From the NCBI RefSeq assembly GCF_040115645.1, contig NW_027096033.1:310001-374000 (forward strand): DNA of 64,000 nt. The letters run 5' to 3'. The notes under the pieces were generated by a model that searched no databases, was not told the origin of the DNA, and saw only the letters and a program-made list of their open reading frames with translations. The translations under genes were made by a program, and so were the position numbers. This DNA comes from Euwallacea fornicatus. Taxonomy: Eukaryota > Arthropoda > Insecta > Coleoptera > Curculionidae. This document shows, piece after piece, positions 23,001-35,902 of this stretch. Numbering within the stretch: position 1 is the first letter of the stretch; every line of letters begins with the position of its first letter.

Positions 23001-25342
23001 TTTGAAGCTCGATAACTTTGGCAAATGTGGACCAAATTTGTTAAACAAAGTGTCAAATTAATCAGCTCGACGAGATCTTTAAAATGACACAACAATTCAT
23101 GATTGCATCTTGTTGAATTTCCAAGAAAAATAGTAGTTTATGTGCTCAAACACACAACTTTTGTGACTTTTCAAACTTTGAAGCTCGATAGCTTCGGCAA
23201 ATGAAGACCAAATTTGTTAAACAAAGTGTCAAATTAATCAGCTCGACGAGATTTTGAATATGTCACAACACATCATGATTGCATCTTGTTGAATTTCCAA
23301 GAAAAATAGTACTTTATGTGCTCAAACACACAACTTTTGTGACTTTTCCAATTTTGAAGCTCGATAACTTTGGCAAATGTGGACCAAATTTGTTAACCAA
23401 AGTGTCAAATTAATCAGCTCGACGAGATCTTTAAAATGACACAACAATTCATGATTGCATCTTGTTGAATTTCCAAGAAAAATAGTACTTTATGTGCTCA
23501 AACACACAACTTTTGTGACTTTTCCAATTTTGAAGCTCGATAGCTTCGGCAAATGAAGACCAAATTTGTTAAACAAAGTGTCAAATTAATCAGCTCGACG
23601 AGATTTTGAATATGTCACAACACATCATGATTGCATCTTGTTGAATTTCCAAGAAAAATAGTACTTTATGTGCTCAAACACACAACTTTTGTGACTTTTC
23701 CAATTTTGAAGCTCGATAACTTTGGCAAATGTGGACCAAATTTGTTAAACAAAGTGTCAAATTAATCAGCTCGACGAGATCTTTAAAATGACACAACAAT
23801 TCATGATTGCATCTTGTTGAATTTCCAAGAAAAATAGTAGTTTATGTGCTCAAACACACAACTTCTGTGACTTTTCAAACTTTGAAGCTCGATAGCTTCG
23901 GCAAATGAAGACCAAATTTGTTAAACAAAGTGTCAAATTAATCAGCTCGACGAGATCTTTAAAATGACGCAACACATCATCATTGCACCTTGTTGAACTT
24001 CCAAGAAAAATAGTACATTATGTGCTCAAACACACAACTTTTGTGACTTTTCCAATTTTGAAGCTCGATAACTTTGGCAAATGTGGACCAAATTTGTTAA
24101 ACAAAGTGTCAAATTAATCAGCTCGACGAGATCTTTAAAATGACGCAACACATCATCATTGCACCTTGTTGAACTTCCAAGAAAAATAGTACATTATGTG
24201 CTCAAACACACAAATTTTGTGACTTTTCAAACTTTGAAGCTCGATAGCTTCGGCAAATGAAGACCAAATTTGTTAAACAAAGTGTCAAATTAATCATCTC
24301 GACGAGATCTTTAAAATGACACAACACACCATGATTACATCTTGTTGAACTTCCAAGAAAAATAGTACTTTATGTGCTCAAACACACAACTTTTGTGACT
24401 TTTCAAACTTTGAAGCTCGATAGCTTCGGCAAATGAAGACCAAATTCGTTAAACAAAGTGTCAAATTAATCAGCTCGACGAGATTTTGAATATGTCACAA
24501 CACATCATGATTGCATCTTGTTGAATTTCCAAGAAAAATAGTACTTTATGTGCTCAAACACACAACTTTTGTGACTTTTCCAATTTTGAAGCTCGATAAC
24601 GTTGGCAAATGTGGACCAAATTTGTTTAACAAAGTGTCAAATTAATCAGCTCGACGAGATCTTTAAAATGACGCAACACATCATCATTGCACCTTGTTGA
24701 ACTTCCAAGAAAAATAGTACATTATGTGCTCAAACACACAAATTTTGTGACTTTCCAAACTTTGAAGCTCGATAGCTTCGGCAAATGAAGACCAAATTTG
24801 TTAACCAAAGTGTCAAAATAATCATCTCGACGAGATCTTTAAAATGACCCAACACACCATGATTACATCTTGTTGAACTTCCAAGAAAAATAGTACTTTA
24901 TGTGCTCAAACACACAACTTTTGTGACTTTTCAAACTTTGAAGCTCGATAGCTTCGGCAAATGAAGACCAAATTTGTTAAACAAAGTGTCAAATTAATCA
25001 GCTCGACGAGATTTTGAATATGTCACAACACATCATGATTGCATCTTGTTGAATTTCCAAGAAAAATAGTACTTTATGTGCTCAAACACACAACTTTTGT
25101 GACTTTTCCAATTTTGAAGCTCGATAACTTTGGCAAATGTGGACCAAATTTGTTAAACAAAGTGTCAAATTAATCAGCTCGACGAGATCTTTCAAATGAC
25201 ACAACAATTCATGATTGCATCTTGTTGAATTTCCAAGAAAAATAGTAGTTTATGTGCTCAAACACACAACTTTTGTGACTTTTCAAACTTTGAAGCTCGA
25301 TAGCTTCGGCAAATGAAGACCAAATTTGTTAAACAAAGTGTC
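20063..25342. repeat. Second and third copies of the 10.0 kb block with intervening dimers
   Basis: This stretch starts T with AATAAT, H with ATTTTTAAAATGA, as at 10033-10384, but then lacks the next two monomers of that copy (T with TTCGTTAAAC and G with AACGTTGG) and goes straight to the H ending TTAACC. The order then follows the 10.9 kb copy to 22878, runs through three G-F dimers, and resumes the block at 23935 with H, H, T, G with AACGTTGG, H, T with GACCCAAC. A private TTTCAAATGAC lies at about 25192. Confidence 0.82.
22879..23934. repeat. G-F dimer run, three copies of 352 bp
   Basis: Monomers 131-136 alternate G ('o') and F ('s'). The first and third F carry GTAGTTTA, the second GTACTTTA. 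The middle G ends TTAACC, the others TTAAAC. A private ACTTCTGTG lies at about 23862. The run interrupts the longer block where other copies have H and T, and looks like a local amplification of a G-F junction present in the 11-monomer block. Confidence 0.85.
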
Positions 25343-28300
25343 AAATTAATCAGCTCGACGAGATCTTTAAAATGACGCAACACATCATCATTGCACCTTG
25401 TTGAACTTCCAAGAAAAATAGTACATTATGTGCTCAAACACACAACTTTTGTGACTTTTCCAATTTTGAAGCTCGATAACTTTGGCAAATGTGGACCAAA
25501 TTTGTTAAACAAAGTGTCAAATTAATCAGCTCGACGAGATCTTTAAAATGACGCAACACATCATCATTGCACCTTGTTGAACTTCCAAGAAAAATAGTAC
25601 ATTATGTGCTCAAACACACAAATTTTGTGACTTTTCAAACTTTGAAGCTCGATAGCTTCGGCAAATGAAGACCAAATTTGTTAAACAAAGTGTCAAATTA
25701 ATCATCTCGACGAGATCTTTAAAATGACACAACACACCATGATTACATCTTGTTGAACTTCCAAGAAAAATAGTACTTTATGTGCTCAAACACACAACTT
25801 TTGTGACTTTTCAAACTTTGAAGCTCGATAGCTTCGGCAAATGAAGACCAAATTCGTTAAACAAAGTGTCAAATTAATCAGCTCGACGAGATTTTGAATA
25901 TGTCACAACACATCATGATTGCATCTTGTTGAATTTCCAAGAAAAATAGTACTTTATGTGCTCAAACACACAACTTTTGTGACTTTTCCAATTTTGAAGC
26001 TCGATAACTTTGGCAAATGTGGACCAAATTTGTTAAACAAAGTGTCAAATTAATCAGCTCGACGAGATCTTTAAAATGACACAACAATTCATGATTGCAT
26101 CTTGTTGAATTTCCAAGAAAAATAGTACTTTATGTGCTCAAACACACAACTTTTGTGACTTTTCCAATTTTGAAGCTCGATAACTTTGGCAAATTAGGAC
26201 CAAATTTGTTAAACAAAGTGTCAAATTAATCAGCTCGACGAGATCTTTAAAATGACACAACAATTCATGATTGCATCTTGTTGAATTTCCAAGAAAAATA
26301 GTACTTTATGTGCTCAAACACACAACTTGTGTGACTTTTCCAATTTTGAAGCTCGATAGCTTCGGCAAATGAAGACCAAATTTGTTAAACAAAGTGTCAA
26401 ATTAATCATCTCGACGAGATCTTTAAAATGACACAACACACCATGATTACATCTTGTTGAACTTCCAAGAAAAATAGTACTTTAGGTGCTCAAACACACA
26501 ACTTTTGTGACTTTTCAAACTTTGAAGCTCGATAGCTTCGGCAAATGAAGACCAAATTTGTTAAACAAAGTGTCAAATTAATCAGCTCGACGAGATTTTG
26601 AATATGTCACAACACATCATCATTGCACCTTGTTGAACTTCCAAGAAAAATAGTACATTATGTGCTCAAACACACAACTTTTGTGACTTTTCCAATTTTG
26701 AAGCTCGATAACTTTGGCAAATGTGGACCAAATTTGTTAACCAAAGTGTCAAATTAATCAGCTCGACCAGATCTTTAAAATGACACAACAATTCATGATT
26801 GCATCTTGTTGAATTTCCAAGAAAAATAGTACTTTATGTGCTCAAACACACAACTTTTGTGACTTTTCCAATTTTGAAGCTCGATAACTTTGGCAAATGT
26901 GGACCAAATTTGTTAACCAAAGTGTCAAATTAATCAGCTCGACGAGATCTTTAAAATGACACAACAATTCATGATTGCATGTTGTTGAATTTCCAAGAAA
27001 AATAGTACTTTATGTGCTCAAACACACAACTTTTGTGACTTTTCCAATTTTGAAGCTCGATAACTTTGGCAAATGTGGACCAAACTTGTTAAACAAAGTG
27101 TCAAATTAATCAGCTCGACGAGATCTTTAAAATGACGCAACACATCATCATTGCACCTTGTTGAACTTCCAAGAAAAATAGTACATTATGTGCTCAAACA
27201 CACAAATTTTGTGACTTTTCAAACTTTCAAGCTCGATAGCTTCGGCAAATGAAGACCAAATTTGTTAAACAAAGTGTCAAATTAATCATCTCGACGAGAT
27301 CTTTAAAATGACACAACACACCATGATTACATCTTGTTGAACTTCCAAGAAAAATAATACTTTATGTGCTCAAACACACAACTTTTGTGACTTTTCAAAC
27401 TTTGAAGCTCGATAGCTTCGGCAAATGAAGACCAAATTTGTTAAACAAAGTGTCAAATTAATCAGCTCGACGAGATTTTGAATATGTCACAACACATCAT
27501 GATTGCATCTTGTTGAATTTCCAAGAAAAATAGTACTTTATGTGCTCAAACACACAACTTTTGTGACTTTTCCAATTTTGAAGCTCGATAACTTTGGCAA
27601 ATGTGGACCAAATTTGTTAACCAAAGTGTCAAATTAATCAGCTCGACGAGATCTTTAAAATGACACAACAATTCATGATTGCATCTTGTTGAATTTCCAA
27701 GAAAAATAGTACTTTATGTGCTCAAACACACAACTTTTGTGACTTTTCCAATTTTGAAGCTCGATAACTTTGGCAAATGTGGACCAAATTTGTTAACCAA
27801 AGTGTCAAATTAATCAGCTCGACGAGATCTTTAAAATGACACAACAATTCATGATTGCATCTTGTTGAATTTCCAAGAAAAATAGTACTTTATGTGCTCA
27901 AACACACAACTTTTGTGACTTTTCCAATTTTGAAGCTCGATAACATTGGCAAATGTGGACCAAATTTGTTAAACAAAGTGTCAAATTAATCAGCTCGACG
28001 AGATCTTTAAAATGACGCAACACATCATCATTGCATCTTGTTGAACTTCCAAGAAAAATAGTACATTATGTGCTCAAACACACAAATTTTGTGACTTTTC
28101 AAACTTTGAAGCTCGATAGCTTCGGCAAATGAAGACCAAATTTGTTAAACAAAGTGTCAAATTAATCAGCTCGACGAGATTTTGAAGATATCACAACACA
28201 TCGTGATTGCATCTTGTTGAACTTCCAAGAAAAATAATACTTTATGTGCTCAAACACACAACTTTTGTGACTTTTCCAATTTTGAAGCTCGATAACTTTG

Positions 28301-28510
28301 GCAAATGTGGACCAAATTTGTTAAACAAAGTGTCAAATTAATCAGCTCGACGAGATCTTTAAAATGACGCAACACATCATCATTGCACCTTGTTGAACTT
28401 CCAAGAAAAATAGTACATTATGTGCTCAAACACACAAATTTTGTGACTTTTCAAACTTTGAAGCTCGATAGCTTCGGCAAATGAAGACCAAATTTGTTAA
28501 ACAAAGTGTC
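25343..28510. repeat. 18-monomer (3168-bp) higher-order repeat, copy 1
   Basis: Monomers 145-162 run H(o), H, T with TTCGTTAAAC, G, F with TTAGGACC, F with ACTTGTGTG, T with TTAGGTGCTC, G/H hybrid, F with CGACCAG, F with GCATGTTG and AAACTTG, H with TTTCAAGC, T with AATAAT, G, F, F with AACATTGG, H with ATTGCATC, K, H. The unit contains two H-T-G-F-F pentamers (monomers 146-150 and 155-159). I see no differences from copy 2 at the marker sites read. Confidence 0.9.
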
Positions 28511-31500
28511 AAATTAATCAGCTCGACGAGATCTTTAAAATGACGCAACACATCATCATTGCACCTTGTTGAACTTCCAAGAAAAATAGTACATTATGTG
28601 CTCAAACACACAACTTTTGTGACTTTTCCAATTTTGAAGCTCGATAACTTTGGCAAATGTGGACCAAATTTGTTAAACAAAGTGTCAAATTAATCAGCTC
28701 GACGAGATCTTTAAAATGACGCAACACATCATCATTGCACCTTGTTGAACTTCCAAGAAAAATAGTACATTATGTGCTCAAACACACAAATTTTGTGACT
28801 TTTCAAACTTTGAAGCTCGATAGCTTCGGCAAATGAAGACCAAATTTGTTAAACAAAGTGTCAAATTAATCATCTCGACGAGATCTTTAAAATGACACAA
28901 CACACCATGATTACATCTTGTTGAACTTCCAAGAAAAATAGTACTTTATGTGCTCAAACACACAACTTTTGTGACTTTTCAAACTTTGAAGCTCGATAGC
29001 TTCGGCAAATGAAGACCAAATTCGTTAAACAAAGTGTCAAATTAATCAGCTCGACGAGATTTTGAATATGTCACAACACATCATGATTGCATCTTGTTGA
29101 ATTTCCAAGAAAAATAGTACTTTATGTGCTCAAACACACAACTTTTGTGACTTTTCCAATTTTGAAGCTCGATAACTTTGGCAAATGTGGACCAAATTTG
29201 TTAAACAAAGTGTCAAATTAATCAGCTCGACGAGATCTTTAAAATGACACAACAATTCATGATTGCATCTTGTTGAATTTCCAAGAAAAATAGTACTTTA
29301 TGTGCTCAAACACACAACTTTTGTGACTTTTCCAATTTTGAAGCTCGATAACTTTGGCAAATTAGGACCAAATTTGTTAAACAAAGTGTCAAATTAATCA
29401 GCTCGACGAGATCTTTAAAATGACACAACAATTCATGATTGCATCTTGTTGAATTTCCAAGAAAAATAGTACTTTATGTGCTCAAACACACAACTTGTGT
29501 GACTTTTCCAATTTTGAAGCTCGATAGCTTCGGCAAATGAAGACCAAATTTGTTAAACAAAGTGTCAAATTAATCATCTCGACGAGATCTTTAAAATGAC
29601 ACAACACACCATGATTACATCTTGTTGAACTTCCAAGAAAAATAGTACTTTAGGTGCTCAAACACACAACTTTTGTGACTTTTCAAACTTTGAAGCTCGA
29701 TAGCTTCGGCAAATGAAGACCAAATTTGTTAAACAAAGTGTCAAATTAATCAGCTCGACGAGATTTTGAATATGTCACAACACATCATCATTGCACCTTG
29801 TTGAACTTCCAAGAAAAATAGTACATTATGTGCTCAAACACACAACTTTTGTGACTTTTCCAATTTTGAAGCTCGATAACTTTGGCAAATGTGGACCAAA
29901 TTTGTTAACCAAAGTGTCAAATTAATCAGCTCGACCAGATCTTTAAAATGACACAACAATTCATGATTGCATCTTGTTGAATTTCCAAGAAAAATAGTAC
30001 TTTATGTGCTCAAACACACAACTTTTGTGACTTTTCCAATTTTGAAGCTCGATAACTTTGGCAAATGTGGACCAAATTTGTTAACCAAAGTGTCAAATTA
30101 ATCAGCTCGACGAGATCTTTAAAATGACACAACAATTCATGATTGCATGTTGTTGAATTTCCAAGAAAAATAGTACTTTATGTGCTCAAACACACAACTT
30201 TTGTGACTTTTCCAATTTTGAAGCTCGATAACTTTGGCAAATGTGGACCAAACTTGTTAAACAAAGTGTCAAATTAATCAGCTCGACGAGATCTTTAAAA
30301 TGACGCAACACATCATCATTGCACCTTGTTGAACTTCCAAGAAAAATAGTACATTATGTGCTCAAACACACAAATTTTGTGACTTTTCAAACTTTCAAGC
30401 TCGATAGCTTCGGCAAATGAAGACCAAATTTGTTAAACAAAGTGTCAAATTAATCATCTCGACGAGATCTTTAAAATGACACAACACACCATGATTACAT
30501 CTTGTTGAACTTCCAAGAAAAATAATACTTTATGTGCTCAAACACACAACTTTTGTGACTTTTCAAACTTTGAAGCTCGATAGCTTCGGCAAATGAAGAC
30601 CAAATTTGTTAAACAAAGTGTCAAATTAATCAGCTCGACGAGATTTTGAATATGTCACAACACATCATGATTGCATCTTGTTGAATTTCCAAGAAAAATA
30701 GTACTTTATGTGCTCAAACACACAACTTTTGTGACTTTTCCAATTTTGAAGCTCGATAACTTTGGCAAATGTGGACCAAATTTGTTAACCAAAGTGTCAA
30801 ATTAATCAGCTCGACGAGATCTTTAAAATGACACAACAATTCATGATTGCATCTTGTTGAATTTCCAAGAAAAATAGTACTTTATGTGCTCAAACACACA
30901 ACTTTTGTGACTTTTCCAATTTTGAAGCTCGATAACTTTGGCAAATGTGGACCAAATTTGTTAACCAAAGTGTCAAATTAATCAGCTCGACGAGATCTTT
31001 AAAATGACACAACAATTCATGATTGCATCTTGTTGAATTTCCAAGAAAAATAGTACTTTATGTGCTCAAACACACAACTTTTGTGACTTTTCCAATTTTG
31101 AAGCTCGATAACATTGGCAAATGTGGACCAAATTTGTTAAACAAAGTGTCAAATTAATCAGCTCGACGAGATCTTTAAAATGACGCAACACATCATCATT
31201 GCATCTTGTTGAACTTCCAAGAAAAATAGTACATTATGTGCTCAAACACACAAATTTTGTGACTTTTCAAACTTTGAAGCTCGATAGCTTCGGCAAATGA
31301 AGACCAAATTTGTTAAACAAAGTGTCAAATTAATCAGCTCGACGAGATTTTGAAGATATCACAACACATCGTGATTGCATCTTGTTGAACTTCCAAGAAA
31401 AATAATACTTTATGTGCTCAAACACACAACTTTTGTGACTTTTCCAATTTTGAAGCTCGATAACTTTGGCAAATGTGGACCAAATTTGTTAAACAAAGTG

Positions 31501-31678
31501 TCAAATTAATCAGCTCGACGAGATCTTTAAAATGACGCAACACATCATCATTGCACCTTGTTGAACTTCCAAGAAAAATAGTACATTATGTGCTCAAACA
31601 CACAAATTTTGTGACTTTTCAAACTTTGAAGCTCGATAGCTTCGGCAAATGAAGACCAAATTTGTTAAACAAAGTGTC
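28511..31678. repeat. 18-monomer (3168-bp) higher-order repeat, copy 2
   Basis: Monomers 163-180 reproduce copy 1 monomer by monomer, including private markers such as ACTTGTGTG (about 29492), TTAGGTGCTC (about 29652), CGACCAG (about 29930) and AACATTGG (about 31110). The copies abut directly. The match ends at 31679, where an F with GCATGTTG begins instead of H(o). Near identity implies recent duplication, or an assembly duplication. Confidence 0.9.
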
Positions 31679-32910
31679 AAATTAATCAGCTCGACGAGAT
31701 CTTTAAAATGACACAACAATTCATGATTGCATGTTGTTGAATTTCCAAGAAAAATAGTACTTTATGTGCTCAAACACACAACTTTTGTGACTTTTCCAAT
31801 TTTGAAGCTCGATAACTTTGGCAAATGTGGACCAAATTTGTTAACCAAAGTGTCAAATTAATCAGCTCGACGAGATCTTTAAAATGACACAACAATTCAT
31901 GATTGCATTTTGTTGAATTTCCAAGAAAAATAGTACTTTATGTGCTCAAACACACAACTTTTGTGACTTTTCCAATTTTGAAGCTCCATAACTTTGGCAA
32001 ATGTGGACCAAATTTGTTAAACAAAGTGTCAAATTAATCAGCTCGACGAGATCTTTAAAATGACGCAACACATCATCATTGCACCTTGTTGAACTTCCAA
32101 GAAAAATAGTACATTATGTGCTCAAACACACAAATTTTGTGACTTTTCAAACTTTGAAGCTCGAAAGCTTCGGCAAATGAAGACCAAATTTGTTAAACAA
32201 AGTGTCAAATTAATCAGCTCGACGAGATTTTGAAGATATCACAACACATCGTGATTGCATCTTGTTGAACTTCCAAGAAAAATAATACTTTATGTGCTCA
32301 AACACACATATTTTGTGACTTTTCAAACTTTGAAGCTCGATAACTTTGGCAAATGTGGACCAAATTTGTTAACCAAAGTGTCAAATTAATCAGCTCGACG
32401 AGATCTTTAAAATGACACAACAATTCATGATTACATCTTGTTGAACTTCCAAGAAAAATAGTACTTTATGTGCTGAAACACACAACTTTTGTGACTTTTC
32501 AAACTTTGAAGCTCGATAGCTTCGGCAAATGAAGACTAAATTTGTTAAACAAAGTGTCAAATTAATCACCTCAACGAGATTATAAAGATGTCACAACACA
32601 TCATGATTACATCTTGTTGAACTTCCAGGAAAAATAGTACTTTATGTGCTCAAACACACATATTTTGTGACTTTTCAAACTTTGAAGCTCGATAACTTTG
32701 GCAAATGTGGACCAAATTTGTTAACCAAAGTGTCAAATTAATCAGCTCGACGAGATCTTTAAAATGACACAACAATTCATGATTGCATCTTGTTGAATTT
32801 CCAAGAAAAATAGTAGTTTATGTGCTCAAACACACAACTTTTGTGACTTTTCAAACTTTGAAGCTCGATAGCTTCGGCAAATGAAGACCAAATTTGTTAA
32901 ACAAAGTGTC
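31679..32910. repeat. Mosaic stretch between two higher-order blocks
   Basis: Monomers 181-187 run F with GCATGTTG, F with GCATTTTG, H, K, F with TGCTGAAAC, C, F with GTAGTTTA. They carry several private changes: AAGCTCCATAAC (about 31982) and AAGCTCGAAAGC (about 32158), each destroying one CGAT. The order K, F with TGCTGAAAC, C resembles 14257-14784 and 41887-42414. No unique sequence is present. Confidence 0.8.
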
Positions 32911-35902
32911 AAATTAATCAGCTCGACGAGATCTTTAAAATGACACAACAATTCATGATTGCATCTTGTTGAATTTCCAAGAAAAATAGTACTTTATGTG
33001 CTCAAACACACAACTTTTGTGACTTTTCCAATTTTGAAACTCGATAACTTTGGCAAATGTGGACCAAATTTGTTAAACAAAGTGTCAAATTAATCAGCTC
33101 GACGAGATCTTTAAAATGACACAACAATTCATGATTGCATCTTGTTGAATTTCCAAGAAAAATAGTACTTTATGTGCTCAAACACACAACTTTTGTGACT
33201 TTTCCAATTTTGAAGCTCGATAACTTTGGCAAATTAGGACCAAATTTGTTAAACAAAGTGTCAAATTAATCAGCTCGACGAGATCTTTAAAATGACACAA
33301 CAATTCATGATTGCATCTTGTTGAATTTCCAAGAAAAATAGTACTTTATGTGCTCAAACACACAACTTTTGTGACTTTTCCAATTTTGAAGCTCGATAGC
33401 TTCGGCAAATGAAGACCAAATTTGTTAAACAAAGTGTCAAATTAATCATCTCGACGAGATCTTTAAAATGACACAACACACCATGATTACATCTTGTTGA
33501 TCTTCCAAGAAAAATAATACTTTATGTGCTCAAACACACAACTTTTGTGACTTTTCAAACTTTGAAGCTCGATAGCTTCGGCAAATGAAGACCAAATTTG
33601 TTAAACAAAGTGTCAAATTAATCAGCTCGACGAGATTTTGAATATGTCACAACACATCATCATTGCACCTTGTTGAACTTCCAAGAAAAATAGTACATTA
33701 TGTGCTCAAACACACAACTTTTGTGACTTTTCCAATTTTGAAGCTCGATAACTTTGGCAAATGTGGACCAAATTTGTTAACCAAAGTGTCAAATTAATCA
33801 GCTCGACGAGATCTTTAAAATGACACAACAATTCATGATTGCATCTTGTTGAATTTCCAAGAAAAATAGTACTTTATGTGCTCAAACACACAACTTTTGT
33901 GACTTTTCCAATTTTGAAGCTCGATAACTTTGGCAAATGTGGACCAAATTTGTTAAACAAAGTGTCAAATTAATCAGCTCGACGAGATCTTTAAAATGAC
34001 GCAACACATCATCATTGCACCTTGTTGAACTTCCAAGAAAAATAGTACATTATGTGCTCAAACACACAAATTTTGTGACTTTTCAAACTTTCAAGCTCGA
34101 TAGCTTCGGCAAATGAAGACCAAATTTGTTAAACAAAGTGTCAAATTAATCATCTCGACGAGATCTTTAAAATGACACAACACACCATGATTACATCTTG
34201 TTGAACTTCCAAGAAAAATAGTACTTTATGTGCTCAAACACATAACTTTTGTGACTTTTCCAATTTTGAAGCTCGATAACTTTGGCAAATTAGGACCAAA
34301 TTTGTTAAACAAAGTGTCAAATTAATCAGCTCGACGAGATCTTTAAAATGACACAACAATTCATGATTGCATCTTGTTGAATTTCCAAGAAAAATAGTAC
34401 TTTATGTGCTCAAACACACAACTTTTGTGACTTTTCCAATTTTGAAGCTCGATAGCTTCGGCAAATGAAGACCAAATTTGTTAAACAAAGTGTCAAATTA
34501 ATCATCTCGACGAGATCTTTAAAATGACACAACACACCATGATTACATCTTGTTGAACTTCCAAGAAAAATAATACTTTATGTGCTCAAACACACATATT
34601 TTGTGACTTTTCAAACTTTGAAGCTCGATAACTTTGGCAAATGTGGACCAAATTTGTTAACCAAAGTGTCAAATTAATCATCTCGACGAGATCTTTAAAA
34701 TGACACAACACACCATGATTGCATCTTGTTGAATTTCCAAGAAAAATAGTACTTTATGTGCTCAAACACACAACTTTTGTGACTTTTCAAACTTTGAAGC
34801 TCGATAGCTTCGGCAAATGAAGACCAAATTTGTTAAACAAAGTGTCAAATTAATCAGCTCGACGAGATTTTGAATATGTCACAACACATCATGATTGCAT
34901 CTTGTTGAATTTCCAAGAAAAATAGTACTTTATGTGCTCAAACACACAACTTTTGTGACTTTTCCAATTTTGAAGCTCGATAACTTTGGCAAATGTGGAC
35001 CAAATTTGTTAACCAAAGTGTCAAATTAATCAGCTCGACGAGATCTTTAAAATGACACAAAAATTCATGATTGCATCTTGTTGAATTTCCAAGAAAAATA
35101 GTACTTTATGTGCTCAAACACACAACTTTTGTGACTTTTCCAATTTTGAAGCTCGATAACTTTGGCAAATGTGGACCAAATTTGTTAACCAAAGTGTCAA
35201 ATTAATCAGCTCGACGAGATCTTTAAAATGACACAACAATTCATGATTGCATCTTGTTGAATTTCCAAGAAAAATAGTACTTTATGTGCTCAAACACACA
35301 ACTTTTGTGACTTTTCCAATTTTGAAGCTCGATAACTTTGGCAAATGTGGACCAAATTTGTTAAACAAAGTGTCAAATTAATCAGCTCGACGAGATCTTT
35401 AAAATGACACAACAATTCATGATTGCATCTTGTTGAATTTCCAAGAAAAATAGTACTTTATGTGCTCAAACACACAACTTTTGTGACTTTTCCAATTTTG
35501 AAGCTCGATAACTTTGGCAAATGTGGACCAAATTTGTTAACCAAAGTGTCAAATTAATCAGCTCGACGAGATCTTTAAAATGACACAACAATTCATGATT
35601 GCATCTTGTTGAATTTCCAAGAAAAATAGTACTTTATGTGCTCAAACACACAACTTTTGTGACTTTTCCAATTTTGAAACTCGATAACTTTGGCAAATGT
35701 GGACCAAATTTGTTAAACAAAGTGTCAAATTAATCAGCTCGACGAGATCTTTAAAATGACACAACAATTCATGATTGCATCTTGTTGAATTTCCAAGAAA
35801 AATAGTACTTTATGTGCTCAAACACACAACTTTTGTGACTTTTCCAATTTTGAAGCTCGATAACTTTGGCAAATGTGGACCAAATTTGTTAACCAAAGTG
35901 TC
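32911..35902. repeat. 17-monomer (2992-bp) higher-order repeat, copy 1
   Basis: Monomers 188-204 run F with GAAACTCG, F with TTAGGACC, F(s), T with AATAAT, G/H, F, H with TTTCAAGC, T with CACATAAC and TTAGGACC, F(s), T with CACATATTTTG and mixed end, T-like with CATGATTGC, G, F with ACAAAAATTC, F, F, F with GAAACTCG, F. A private GTTGATCTTCC lies at about 33497. The unit is F-rich, with only one H. Confidence 0.88.
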
